DNA from: Lysobacterales bacterium
Lineage (GTDB): Bacteria; Pseudomonadota; Gammaproteobacteria; Xanthomonadales; BPKI01
Reading direction: 5' to 3'
DNA: 64,000 nucleotides
Assembly: GCA_026005055.1 (NCBI GenBank)
Contig: BPKI01000001.1
Coordinates: 1,116,001 to 1,180,000 of the forward strand
Shown: in pieces, positions 17,256-26,676 of the stretch
Numbering within the stretch: the first letter of the stretch is position 1
Layout: each line of letters opens with the position of its first letter
Notes under the pieces: generated by a model
What the model was told of the DNA's origin: nothing
The model's database searches: none
The model's input: only the letters and a program-made list of their open reading frames with translations
Made by a program: the position numbers and the translations under genes

Positions 17256-18578
17256 TCAGCGCGGACGCAAGGGCGACCATGCGGGTTCGCGCACATCGCC
17301 CTCCGCCAAGACCAGACGCTGGCGGACGCGACCGTCAGCCGACACCGCATGGAGCACTCCGCGTCCCTGATCACGGGACGCATAGATCACCATGCTTCCG
17401 TTCGGAGCGAAGCTCGGCGACTCGTCGAGAGGTCCCAGGGAGATGACCCGAACCTCCCCGGGTTCGCCGAGAGACCGGTCCAAAATGACGATACGATACA
17501 CGTTTCCATTTCCTTGCGCCATAGCCACCCGCCGGCCGTCGAAGGCGACGCTCGCTCGCGCGTTGTACTCACCCTGGAAGGTCATGCGCACGGCCTCGCC
17601 GCCGCTCGCGGGCATGCGATAGAGCTGCGGCTTGCCCGCCCGGTCGGAGGTGAAGATGATCTCGCGCCCGTCGGGGGTCCATACCGGTTCGGTATCGATG
17701 GCGAAATGCCGGGTCAGCCGGGTGAATTCCCGGGTCTCCAGGTCGAGGACGTAGATCTCGGGATTCCCATCCTTCGAAAGGGTCAGGGCGAGACGTCGGC
17801 CGTCGGGGGAAAAACTGGGGGCCCCATTGATGCCCGGAAAAGCACTGAGCAGTTCCCTCCGGCCCGTGGCCAGCTCCTGGACGAAGATCGCCGAGTTGCC
17901 GCGTTCGAAGCTGACGTAGGCGATGCGGCGTCCATCCGGCGACCAGGCGGGGCTGAGCAAGGGCTCGCGCGAGGAGACGACTTCTCGCGGATTGAAGCCG
18001 TCGGCATCGGCGACCATGAGGGTGTACTGCATCCCCTCCGGTCGGCGGACCGAGGTGACGTAGGCGATGCGCGTGAAGAAGGCGCCTGGGATGCCGAGGA
18101 TGGCCTCGTAGACGATGTCGGAGATCTGGTGGGCGATGGAGCGGATCTCCGCGCTTCTTCCAATCATCGCCTGGCCGAGCATCCGCACTTGTTTGGCCAC
18201 GTCGAAGAGCTCGAACTCGACCCGATACTCGCCTGGGTCGCCATCGAGGACGCGACCGATCAAGAGGAAATCCTGCTTGAGTAGCCTCCAGGTGGCGAAG
18301 CGGACGTCGGCGTGGCGGACCGGGCGCTCGATCATGTCCTCGAGCGGCAGGGCGCGGAACTGGCCCGAGCGGTTGAGGTTGTTGCGGATGATGGCGGCGA
18401 TGTCGTGCTCGGGCGGGGGGGCGGACGCTTCGAAGGCGAAGGGTACGACGGCAATCGGTAGAGCCGTGGGTACCCCATCGACGATGTCGATGGTGAGCCG
18501 TTGTGCCGCGAGCGGAGGGCTGGCGGCGGCGAGCACGAGGAGGAGTGGGAGCGGAAAGAGCCGTCGCAATACTTGCAT
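17256..18578 (-). CDS. tolB: Tol-Pal translocation protein TolB
   Basis: A 440-residue periplasmic protein with a signal peptide, an N-terminal alpha/beta domain and a C-terminal six-bladed propeller built of repeats such as SPDGRRIAYVSFERG and TPDGREIIFTSDRAG. It binds Pal and receives energy through TolA. Length and order in the operon are standard. The gap to pal (70 bp) is the largest in tolQRAB-pal and could hold a minor promoter, but none stands out. Confidence 0.97.
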   Translation of the reverse strand: MQVLRRLFPLPLLLVLAAASPPLAAQRLTIDIVDGVPTALPIAVVPFAFEASAPPPEHDIAAIIRNNLNRSGQFRALPLEDMIERPVRHADVRFATWRLLKQDFLLIGRVLDGDPGEYRVEFELFDVAKQVRMLGQAMIGRSAEIRSIAHQISDIVYEAILGIPGAFFTRIAYVTSVRRPEGMQYTLMVADADGFNPREVVSSREPLLSPAWSPDGRRIAYVSFERGNSAIFVQELATGRRELLSAFPGINGAPSFSPDGRRLALTLSKDGNPEIYVLDLETREFTRLTRHFAIDTEPVWTPDGREIIFTSDRAGKPQLYRMPASGGEAVRMTFQGEYNARASVAFDGRRVAMAQGNGNVYRIVILDRSLGEPGEVRVISLGPLDESPSFAPNGSMVIYASRDQGRGVLHAVSADGRVRQRLVLAEGDVREPAWSPLRPR

Positions 18579-18581
18579 TGT

Positions 18582-19460
18582 TCAGCCGTCGTAGCGGAAG
18601 TTGAAAACGATTTCGCGCTGAAAAACCGATTCGAAGCCCCGATAGGGAAGCGGCTGGGCGCGAAGAACCGCGGCTTCGATCGAGCGCCGAGTGATCTCAT
18701 CGGCGTTGCAGGGTGCGAGCACTTCGGCGCTGATCACCTCCCCGCCCGGGATCTGGATGATGCGCAGGCGGCAGGAAAGCCCCGGCCGCACGCTCTCGGG
18801 CCTGAGCCAGTTCTGCGTGACCAACTGCTGGATGGCGATCGCGTAGCGGGCGGCGAGGGATTCATCCACGCCCTCGTTGCCCGGCGGGGGTTGCGGGCGC
18901 TGTTCGGAGGGCGCCGCGCGGGCCGCTGCGAGATCGGCGAGCTGCTTGAGGCGTTCTTGCTCGAGCCTCGCCTGGCGTTCCGCATACTCGCGCTCCGCGC
19001 GAAGGCGCTCGAGTTCCTGCTGCCGTCGGCGATCCTCCTCGAGGGCGCGGCGGGCGGCCTCTGCCCGCTCTCGGCGGGCCCGATCCTCGGCGTCGAGGTC
19101 CGCCTGGCGCGGCTGGCGCTGGCGCTCCCTCTGCTCCACCGGTGCGCGTTCCGGGGTCGGCTTCGCGGTGATCGCGGCGACCTTTTCCTGCTGGCGGGTA
19201 TCCGGCCGTCGTGGCGGCGGCGCCGCTTGCGGCGGGCTCGGGCGCGGCGCCGCGCGCGGCGGCGGCTTCTCGCCCGGCACCGGACCCGTCCAGATGACCG
19301 CCTCGATCGGTTCGCCTGCGACCGACGGCGGCGGGGTACTCCGCTGCTGCCACCAGGCCCCGGCCAGGATCAAGCCGACCGCGATCAGGTGGACGCCCAG
19401 CGAGAGCAGCCCTGCGTAGATCCGGTCGACGGGCCGGTCGATGGCCAAAGTCGCGCTCAT
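18582..19460 (-). CDS. tolA: Tol-Pal energy transducer TolA
   Basis: A 292-residue inner-membrane protein spanning the periplasm. One N-terminal helix (about residues 16-36) is followed by a Pro-rich stretch, a long Arg/Glu/Ala-rich helix (residues about 80-190, with many RxxAEExRR-like repeats) and a C-terminal domain with the cysteine pair of TolA domain III (LSCRLRI and APCNADE). It starts one base after tolR ends. Confidence 0.95.
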   Translation of the reverse strand: MSATLAIDRPVDRIYAGLLSLGVHLIAVGLILAGAWWQQRSTPPPSVAGEPIEAVIWTGPVPGEKPPPRAAPRPSPPQAAPPPRRPDTRQQEKVAAITAKPTPERAPVEQRERQRQPRQADLDAEDRARRERAEAARRALEEDRRRQQELERLRAEREYAERQARLEQERLKQLADLAAARAAPSEQRPQPPPGNEGVDESLAARYAIAIQQLVTQNWLRPESVRPGLSCRLRIIQIPGGEVISAEVLAPCNADEITRRSIEAAVLRAQPLPYRGFESVFQREIVFNFRYDG

Positions 19461-19461
19461 C

Positions 19462-19902
19462 TCAGCGCCCGCCCTCCCGCGGCGGCGGCTGGCTCATCAG
19501 GCCCACTTTCGGGACGCCGGCTTTCTGAAGCACCACCATGACCTGGTAGATCGTCCCGTAGCTCACCCGTTCATCGCCGCCGATCAAGACCGGCAGCTCG
19601 GGGTTTTGACGGATGAACGCGGCGATGCGCGCCTCGAGCGCGGCGAGCTCGATCGGTTCCGGCGCTTCCCCGGAGAGGCGCAGATAGACACGACCCTCGC
19701 GGTCGACCTCGACCACGGCGGGCTCCTTGTCGCGCTCCAGCGTCTTGGCATCGGCCTGCGGGAGCTGGATGTCCACGCCGAGGGTGAGCAGCGGCGCCGT
19801 GACCATGAAGATGATGAGCAGCACCAGCATCACATCGATGTAAGGCACGACGTTGATCTCGGCCATCATGGCCCGTCTGCGCCGTTGGATCGTGGCCGGC
19901 AT
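19462..19902 (-). CDS. tolR: Tol-Pal proton channel subunit TolR
   Basis: A 146-residue ExbD/TolR family protein. It has a short cytoplasmic tail, one transmembrane helix containing the conserved proton-carrying Asp (VVPYIDVMLVLLIIFMVTAP), and a periplasmic domain. The ATG giving MPATIQRRRRAMMAEIN is chosen; longer readings enter tolQ. It is 11 bp from tolQ. Confidence 0.96.
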   Translation of the reverse strand: MPATIQRRRRAMMAEINVVPYIDVMLVLLIIFMVTAPLLTLGVDIQLPQADAKTLERDKEPAVVEVDREGRVYLRLSGEAPEPIELAALEARIAAFIRQNPELPVLIGGDERVSYGTIYQVMVVLQKAGVPKVGLMSQPPPREGGR

Positions 19903-19913
19903 CGCGGGTTCCC

Positions 19914-20591
19914 TCAGTCGAGCGCCGCCTGGCGCTGGAGGATGGTCGAGAACTCCTCGCTGAAGGCTTCGTAGCGGCTGTGCAGCCGCTCCACCTTGTG
20001 CGAGAAACGGTTGTAGCCGATCACCGCCGGGATGGCGGCGAAGAGCCCCATCGCGGTCGCGATCAGCGCCTCGGAGATGCCTGGCGCCACCATCGCGATC
20101 GTCGCCTCCTTCACGTTGGCCAGGCCGTGGAAGGCGAGCATGATCCCCCACACCGTTCCGAAAAGACCCACGTAGGGGCTGGTCGAGCCGACGGTGGCGA
20201 GGAACTCGAGGTTTTGCTCCAGCCGGTCCACTTCGCGGGTGAGGGCGACGCGCATCGCCCGCTGCGCGCCCTCGATGCGCGTGCGGGCATCCAAACCGCG
20301 TTTCTGGCGAAGGCGCTGATACTCGCGGAAGCCCGATTCGAAGATCGCCTCGAGACCCGAGGCCTCGCCAGGCTCGTGTCCGAGCTCCGCGTACAAGGTC
20401 TCGAGCTCGCCGCCCGACCAGAAGCGGTCCTCGAAGGCCGCCGCCGCGGCCTCGGCGCGGTCGAGCATGAACTTCTTCCGGAAGATCACCATCCACGAGG
20501 CGAGCGAAGCGAGAAGCAAAAGGGCCATCACCACCTTGACCGGAATGCTGGCGGCGAGGATCAGATGGAGGACATCGAGCTCGGTGTTCAT
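19914..20591 (-). CDS. tolQ: Tol-Pal proton channel subunit TolQ
   Basis: A 225-residue MotA/TolQ/ExbB protein with three transmembrane helices; the last two contain the conserved FLATVGSTSPYVGLFGTVWG and the Ala/Gly-rich IPAVIGYNRF region. It assembles around TolR to convert proton flow into force on TolA. Its start overlaps the ybgC stop by four bases. Confidence 0.97.
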   Translation of the reverse strand: MNTELDVLHLILAASIPVKVVMALLLLASLASWMVIFRKKFMLDRAEAAAAAFEDRFWSGGELETLYAELGHEPGEASGLEAIFESGFREYQRLRQKRGLDARTRIEGAQRAMRVALTREVDRLEQNLEFLATVGSTSPYVGLFGTVWGIMLAFHGLANVKEATIAMVAPGISEALIATAMGLFAAIPAVIGYNRFSHKVERLHSRYEAFSEEFSTILQRQAALD

Positions 20592-21006
20592 GCGTGGGGT
20601 GGAACCTGGGCGAGACGTTGACGGAGGTCTTCAGGAATGGGCAAGGGGCGGAAATCATCCGCACGCAAGCAGGCGGCGTCCACCTCGGCGGTGGCGAGCG
20701 TCTCGCCCGCCCGCTCGATCGCCTGCGCGAAGCGGGCGCTCGCCGGGCCGAGCCGCTCGATCCGGGTCAGGACCTGAAGCAGCTCATCCAGGCGCGCCGG
20801 TTTGTGGAAGCGGACGGCGATCCGGCGGATGGCGAAGACGATGCCGCGGGAAGCGGCGAGTTCCCGCTGCTCGAGGCCGAGCGCGCGCAGCAACTCGCTC
20901 CGTCCCCGCTCCAGGAAACGGAGGTAGGCGGCATGGTAAACGACGCCGCCGGCGTCGGTATCCTCCCAGTACACCCTGACGGTCCAGCGGAACGCCGGAT
21001 CGAGGC

Positions 21007-21010
<4 letters not shown>
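20588..21010 (-). CDS. ybgC: Tol-Pal-associated acyl-CoA thioesterase YbgC
   Basis: A 140-residue hotdog-fold thioesterase. The catalytic block is [27 protein letters not shown], shown here as [13 protein letters not shown] with the active-site Asp. YbgC sits at the head of tol-pal operons in most proteobacteria and acts on short-chain or phospholipid-related acyl-CoA. It overlaps both ruvB and tolQ by four bases, so translation is coupled across the ruv and tol parts. Confidence 0.95.
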
Positions 21011-22038
<1,028 letters not shown>

Positions 22039-22089
22039 GAGGGACGGCGGGCGCACATCGGCCTGGCAGTGTAGCAAGAGCGGCGGGGA

Positions 22090-22680
22090 TCAGCCCTTCA
22101 GCGCCTGGCGCAGGGCCTTGCGCAGCAGCTCCTCGGCGGAGTCGCCCTCGGAAAAGACGGCGCGGATCAGTTGTTCGGCTTCGTGGGGCTTGTAGCCGAG
22201 CTGGCGAAGGGCGGCAATCGCCTCGGCCATGGGATCGGCGGGGCTTGCGTTTGCGAAGGAGGCCAGGCTGCGCGACCACTCCCCGGCGCGCTCGCGCAAC
22301 TCCACGACGATGCGCTCGGCCGTCTTGCGGCCGATGCCGGGAATGCGGCAGAGGGCGGTGAGATCGGCGGCCTCGATCCAGCGCGCGCACTGTTCGGCGC
22401 TCGTCGCCGAGAGAACGGCGAGGGCGATCTTCGCCCCCACCCCGTTGACTCGCAGCAGCTCGCGGAACATGCGCCGATCGGCATCGCGCAGGAAAGCGTA
22501 GAGCACGGCCTGATCCTCGCGCAGGGCGAAGTGGGTGAAGAGTTCCACCGGGCGCCCCAGCTCGGGCAGGCCCGCGAAGACGCTGAGCGGCGCCTCGAGC
22601 TCGTAACCCACGCCCTGCACGTCCACCACCAGCACCGGTGGTTGCTTGGCGATGAGGATGCCCTTCAAGCGCCCGATCAC
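22090..22680 (-). CDS. ruvA: Holliday junction DNA-binding protein RuvA
   Basis: A 196-residue protein with an N-terminal OB fold (MIGRLKGILIAKQPPVLVVD), two helix-hairpin-helix motifs (LLRVNGVGAKIALAVLS and LCRIPGIGRKTAERIVVELR) and a C-terminal RuvB-binding domain (AIAALRQLGYKPHEAEQLI). The start is GTG overlapping the ruvC stop by four bases. RuvB follows after 51 bp. Confidence 0.97.
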   Translation of the reverse strand: MIGRLKGILIAKQPPVLVVDVQGVGYELEAPLSVFAGLPELGRPVELFTHFALREDQAVLYAFLRDADRRMFRELLRVNGVGAKIALAVLSATSAEQCARWIEAADLTALCRIPGIGRKTAERIVVELRERAGEWSRSLASFANASPADPMAEAIAALRQLGYKPHEAEQLIRAVFSEGDSAEELLRKALRQALKG

Positions 22681-23237
22681 GTCAGCCTCAGCATCCGTCC
22701 CCGCCTGCGGCGCAGCGGAAGGATCGTCTGGCCCGTGCGGGCTCCGACCTGGCGTACGTGCGCGTGCGCGATGGCCACGGCGAGTGCATCCGCGGCATCG
22801 CTCTGAGGGACTTCGGGAAGGGAAAGCAACACCCGCACCATGTGCTGCACTTGCTGCTTTTCGGCGGCGCCGGTTCCGGCGACGGCCTGCTTGACCTGCA
22901 TCGGCGCGTACTCTTCGACCTTGAGTCCGGCGAGCACGAGGGCCGAAAGCGCGGCTCCACGTGCTTGCCCGAGCTTGAGCGCCGAATCGGCGTTGCGCGC
23001 GAGGAAGACGCGCTCGATCGCGGCCTCATGGGGCAGGAAGCGGTCGATCGCGGCGGAGAGGGCCTCGAGGATCCGCCGCAGGCGGGCGAGGAAATCAGCC
23101 TCTCGGCCCAGCGAAACGGTGTCGTGATAAACATGCCGGAGGCGCCCGTCCGGAAGCAGATCGATGAGGCCGAGGCCGGTATGCATCGATCCGGGATCGA
23201 CGCCGAGGATACGGAGCGGGACGGCGGTGCGGCTCAA
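22677..23237 (-). CDS. ruvC: Holliday junction resolvase RuvC
   Basis: A 186-residue RNase H-fold endonuclease that cuts Holliday junctions. Catalytic acids are visible in LRILGVDPGS, AAIERVFLARNADSA and the C-terminal PQSDAADALAVAIAHAH. No ATG is available near the conserved start; the TTG at 23237, eight codons before ILGVDPG, is the best candidate. A 49 bp gap separates it from yebC. Confidence 0.93.
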   Translation of the reverse strand: MSRTAVPLRILGVDPGSMHTGLGLIDLLPDGRLRHVYHDTVSLGREADFLARLRRILEALSAAIDRFLPHEAAIERVFLARNADSALKLGQARGAALSALVLAGLKVEEYAPMQVKQAVAGTGAAEKQQVQHMVRVLLSLPEVPQSDAADALAVAIAHAHVRQVGARTGQTILPLRRRRGRMLRLT

Positions 23238-23286
23238 CTTCGGGCGCTCTTGCGCGACCGCGACAATGTAACGCAGCCCGCACCTC

Positions 23287-24027
23287 TCAGCCGAAAGCCT
23301 CGCGCGGTAGATCGGCGTTGCTGTGCACGCGCTGCACGTCGTCGAGGTCCTCCAGGTGGTCGAGCAGCTTGACCACGGTCTTCGCCGTCTCGCCTTCGAC
23401 CGGGACTTCGGTGGCGGCGCGCATCGTGACTTCGGCCTCATCGGCCTTGAGCCCGGCCCGCTCCAGCGCATCGCGCACCGCCTCGAAGGACTCCGGCGCG
23501 GTGAGCACCTCGATCGAGCCGTCTTCCTCGAAGCGCACGACATCCTCCGCTCCGGCCTCGAGCGCGACCTCGAGGATGCGATTCTCATCGGCTCCGGGCG
23601 CGAAACTGAGCACCCCGACCTTGCGGAAGAGGTAGGCGACCGAGCCCTCGGTGCCGAGATTGCCGCCGTGCTTCGTGAAGGCATGACGGACCTCGGAGAC
23701 GGTTCGGTTGCGGTTGTCGGTCATGCATTCGACCAGCACGGCCACGCCGCCCGGTGCATAGCCCTCGTAGCGGACTTCCTCGTACTCGGCGCCCTCGAGC
23801 CCACCGGTGGCCTTGCGGATCGCCCGCTCGATGTTGTCCTTCGGCATGTTCGCGGACAGAGCTCGATCGATCGCAAGCCGCAAGCGCGGATTGGCCGCCG
23901 GATCGCCGCCGCCCTGCCTTGCCGCGACCGTGATCTCGCGGATCAGCTTGGTGAAGATCTTGCCTCGTTTGGCATCCTGCGCATTTTTGCGGTGCTGGAT
24001 GTTCGCCCATTTGCTATGGCCGGCCAT
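23287..24027 (-). CDS. yebC: YebC/PmpR-family protein
   Basis: A 246-residue cytoplasmic protein starting with the family signature [20 protein letters not shown]. Members act as transcription regulators or, as shown more recently for some, help ribosomes through proline stretches. The Gly-rich [17 protein letters not shown] block is conserved. It begins the 12-gene run through queE, the common yebC-ruvC-ruvA-ruvB arrangement. The ATG four codons inside the longest reading is chosen because it matches the family. Confidence 0.96.
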   Translation of the reverse strand: MAGHSKWANIQHRKNAQDAKRGKIFTKLIREITVAARQGGGDPAANPRLRLAIDRALSANMPKDNIERAIRKATGGLEGAEYEEVRYEGYAPGGVAVLVECMTDNRNRTVSEVRHAFTKHGGNLGTEGSVAYLFRKVGVLSFAPGADENRILEVALEAGAEDVVRFEEDGSIEVLTAPESFEAVRDALERAGLKADEAEVTMRAATEVPVEGETAKTVVKLLDHLEDLDDVQRVHSNADLPREAFG

Positions 24028-24130
24028 GTTCGCGCGCAATCATCGAACGAGGGAACACGACAAGATAGCAAGTCGACGAGCGTTTGCGGCAGGGCAGGCG
24101 CCGAGGGGCGGACACCGGGCCTCCTTCGAG

Positions 24131-24763
24131 CTACGCCGGGCCACGCCGCAGGCTGGCGAAGGAGCCCTCGGTGATGAAGGCCCCCGCCGCGCGCGCGGCG
24201 AGCGGGGAGAGCAAGAGACCGGAATGGTTCAGGCGCAAGCGGAGGTGGTCGCGGATCCCCGGAAGCTCGGTCTCGGCGATGCTCACCACCCCGTCGTGGG
24301 GGTGCGGAAGCGAGGGCAGAAAGAGGCCGATGCCGATCGGAAGCTCACCGGCGATCACGCCGACCTCGCAATGCGAAGGCGCCTGGGCGAGGCCCTCGAT
24401 GAGCAGCCTCGCGTGGCGTCCGAGGCTCGGCTTGGTGATCGGCGAGCGGGCGAGCGCGCGCGCCACCGCGCTGCCGCGAAGCGGCGAGCCGAGACAAACC
24501 GCGCGCGGCACCGAAAGCTCGTGCGCGGCGATGGCGGCCACGGCGAAGAGACCGCCCAGGCTGTGCCCGACGATGCCCGAAGGCTGGATCTCGCGGCAGA
24601 GCTCGGCCAAGCGCCGAAGCACCTGCTCGCTGCTCTCGTGCAAGGTGCTGTAGCGGAAGAGCCGGATGCGAAAGCCCCTGGCTTTGAGCCGCCGCGCGAG
24701 CACGATCAGGGTCGCCTGCGGCAGCCAGATACCGGGCAAGAGCACGAGCAGCGGCGGGTTCAT
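24131..24763 (-). CDS. Alpha/beta-hydrolase (small lipase/esterase type)
   Basis: A 210-residue cytoplasmic hydrolase. The nucleophile elbow is GHSLGG (residues 66-71), preceded by the oxyanion region LLPGIWLPQATLIVLARRL. Candidate Asp and His of the triad are in HPHDGVV and LNHSGLLLSP. The compact size resembles bacterial class I-like esterases without a lid. The substrate is unknown. Its ATG overlaps the stop of the membrane-protein gene by four bases, placing it last in the dxs operon. Confidence 0.8.
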   Translation of the reverse strand: MNPPLLVLLPGIWLPQATLIVLARRLKARGFRIRLFRYSTLHESSEQVLRRLAELCREIQPSGIVGHSLGGLFAVAAIAAHELSVPRAVCLGSPLRGSAVARALARSPITKPSLGRHARLLIEGLAQAPSHCEVGVIAGELPIGIGLFLPSLPHPHDGVVSIAETELPGIRDHLRLRLNHSGLLLSPLAARAAGAFITEGSFASLRRGPA

Positions 24764-25506
24764 GGCTGCTTTGAGGCGCGCGGCGAACCGAGCTGCTTCA
24801 AAGCGGCCGCGAACTCGCGCTCGTAAAGGAGCGCGACCAGCTCGAAAGCCGCTTTGAGCAGCACGAAGACCGCGCCGAGAAGCGGACCAGCGGCGAGCAG
24901 CACGCCGACCACCAGCATCCCTTGGAGGAAAAACAGCTGGAGGAAGGGGAAAGCCACGATCGCGGCAAGCACCGGCGTTTCCTGGCGATCCTCGGCGATC
25001 TGCCGTTGATTCGCGACGAGGCTCTGGACGGCGAGCAGCGCGAGCGCGATCCAGACCGAGCGGTTCTCTCCCGGCCAGGCGCTGGTCAAACCGAGAAGCA
25101 TCGCCGCATAGCTCAGGTGGACGATCAGCCCGAAGAAGACAAGGGCCGTCCCGAGGGTGATCTTGAGTCCGCGCAGGAGCCCTTCCGCAGGCAGCCCCTC
25201 GGGCAGGCGAAAGCCGGAGAGATCAGCCGCATGAAGCGCCCACAGCCGTCGCAGGGTGAGCAGAAAGCCAAGGACGCTCTGCCCGAAGAACGCCCAGATC
25301 AGCGCCGAGAGCAGGGCGTTTTGGATGAAAAGGATGAGCAGGATCGCGAAGTGCGCAGCGATGACGAGCAGCGCCTCGCGGCCGATCGGGGTGGCGCGCG
25401 GAATCTCCTCGCGCAGGATGCGGATCAAGAGCGAGAGCGGTCGGAGCCGCGCGGCGATGGCGCGGCGCTCGCCGGGATCGGGGCGAGGCGGCAAGACGGC
25501 GCTCAT
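24760..25506 (-). CDS. Multi-pass membrane protein of unknown function
   Basis: A 248-residue protein with about six hydrophobic segments (for example AHFAILLILFIQNALLSALI and FPFLQLFFLQGMLVVGVLLA) and an Arg-rich N-terminal tail. The family was not recognised. It is coupled by four-base overlaps to the cysteine-synthase-like gene before it and the hydrolase after it, so it is probably part of the same function. The ATG giving MSAVLPPRPD is used. Confidence 0.75.
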   Translation of the reverse strand: MSAVLPPRPDPGERRAIAARLRPLSLLIRILREEIPRATPIGREALLVIAAHFAILLILFIQNALLSALIWAFFGQSVLGFLLTLRRLWALHAADLSGFRLPEGLPAEGLLRGLKITLGTALVFFGLIVHLSYAAMLLGLTSAWPGENRSVWIALALLAVQSLVANQRQIAEDRQETPVLAAIVAFPFLQLFFLQGMLVVGVLLAAGPLLGAVFVLLKAAFELVALLYEREFAAALKQLGSPRASKQP

Positions 25507-26666
25507 GCGCTTGGGTTTCCACCCCGCCGATCCTCGGCGAAAAGAAGTCTCAAGGGCGTGGGCGGCTGCCAGCTTCCCTTCCGCCACAGCGATTCGATCG
25601 CCGCAAGCCAAGGCTCCGGGTCGAGCCGCTGCGCCCTCCGCCAGCCGGGATCGTAGAGGGTCCTCTGATAGCGCTCGCCCCCATCGCCGAGAACGCTCAA
25701 GATCGCGCCCTCGGCCCGCGCGGCGATCAAAGCGAGACAGGCCACGAAGTGGGTGCCGGAGGAGCCGCCGAAGCGCCGGCCGGTGAGCCGCTCGAGGAAC
25801 AGGCAGCCGGCGATGCTCGCCTCATCGGGCACGCGCAGCGCGGCATCCACCAGCCGGGGCAGGAAGCTCGGCTCCACCCGGGGGCGGCCGATCCCCTCGA
25901 TCAGGCTACGCTCGCCATCGTCCCTCGCCGCCGTACCCTGCCAAGCCGCCATCAGCACCGATCCGGGCGGATCGACGAGCAAAAGGCGCGTGCCCAATCC
26001 CTGATAGCGGAAGTAGCGCCCGGTGGTGGCGAGCGTGCCGCCGGTGCCGGCTCCGCACACGAACCAAGCGGGTTCGGCGATGCCGGCGCGCTCGAGGTCG
26101 CCGATCATGCTCTCGGCGATGTTGTTGTTGCCGCGCCAATCGGTGGCCCGCTCGGCGTGCGTGAACTGATCGAGGTAGCAGCCCTGCCGTTCGCAGGCGA
26201 GCTCCGCCGCCCGCGCATAGACCTGAGTCGCATCCGCCACGAGCTCGATTCTCGCCCCGAGGGCCTCAAGCTCGGCGAGCTTGTCGGGAGCGGTGCCCAA
26301 GGGCAGGACCGCGATGTAGGGTACTTCGAGCAAGCGCGCGAACCAGGCCTCGGAAATCGCGGTGCTGCCCGAGGAGGCATCGAGCGCAGGGCAGCCGGGT
26401 AAGAGCTCGTGGTTGCAAAGCGCATAGAGGAACAGCGAGCGGGCGAGGCGGTGCTTGAGACTGCCGCTCGCGTGGCCGGTCTCGTCCTTGAGGAAGATCG
26501 CGGCCCTGGGATGAGCCGGTGGATCGAGCCGAAGCATGGGGGTGTCGCGAGCGGAACGCGCTTCCTCACGAAGCCGGGCGACCCTTTCTCCGATCCAGCG
26601 GCGGATGACTCCACTGCCGCTCTCGCGCGCGGGCCCGGAGGCGGGCCGATCGGCGATCGCATTCAT
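25503..26666 (-). CDS. PLP-dependent cysteine-synthase-family enzyme
   Basis: A 387-residue fold-type II PLP enzyme. The PLP lysine is in GHASGSLKHRLARSLF, the substrate loop is SSGSTAISEAWFA, the phosphate loop is GAGTGGTLATTGRY, and the C-terminus has LGDGGERYQRTLYD. These mark a cysteine synthase/cystathionine beta-synthase relative, but the N-terminal extension and changed loops set it apart from CysK and CysM, so the substrate is open. It follows dxs after 10 bp and overlaps the next gene. Confidence 0.85.
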   Translation of the reverse strand: MNAIADRPASGPARESGSGVIRRWIGERVARLREEARSARDTPMLRLDPPAHPRAAIFLKDETGHASGSLKHRLARSLFLYALCNHELLPGCPALDASSGSTAISEAWFARLLEVPYIAVLPLGTAPDKLAELEALGARIELVADATQVYARAAELACERQGCYLDQFTHAERATDWRGNNNIAESMIGDLERAGIAEPAWFVCGAGTGGTLATTGRYFRYQGLGTRLLLVDPPGSVLMAAWQGTAARDDGERSLIEGIGRPRVEPSFLPRLVDAALRVPDEASIAGCLFLERLTGRRFGGSSGTHFVACLALIAARAEGAILSVLGDGGERYQRTLYDPGWRRAQRLDPEPWLAAIESLWRKGSWQPPTPLRLLFAEDRRGGNPSA

Positions 26667-26676
26667 GCCCGCGGCA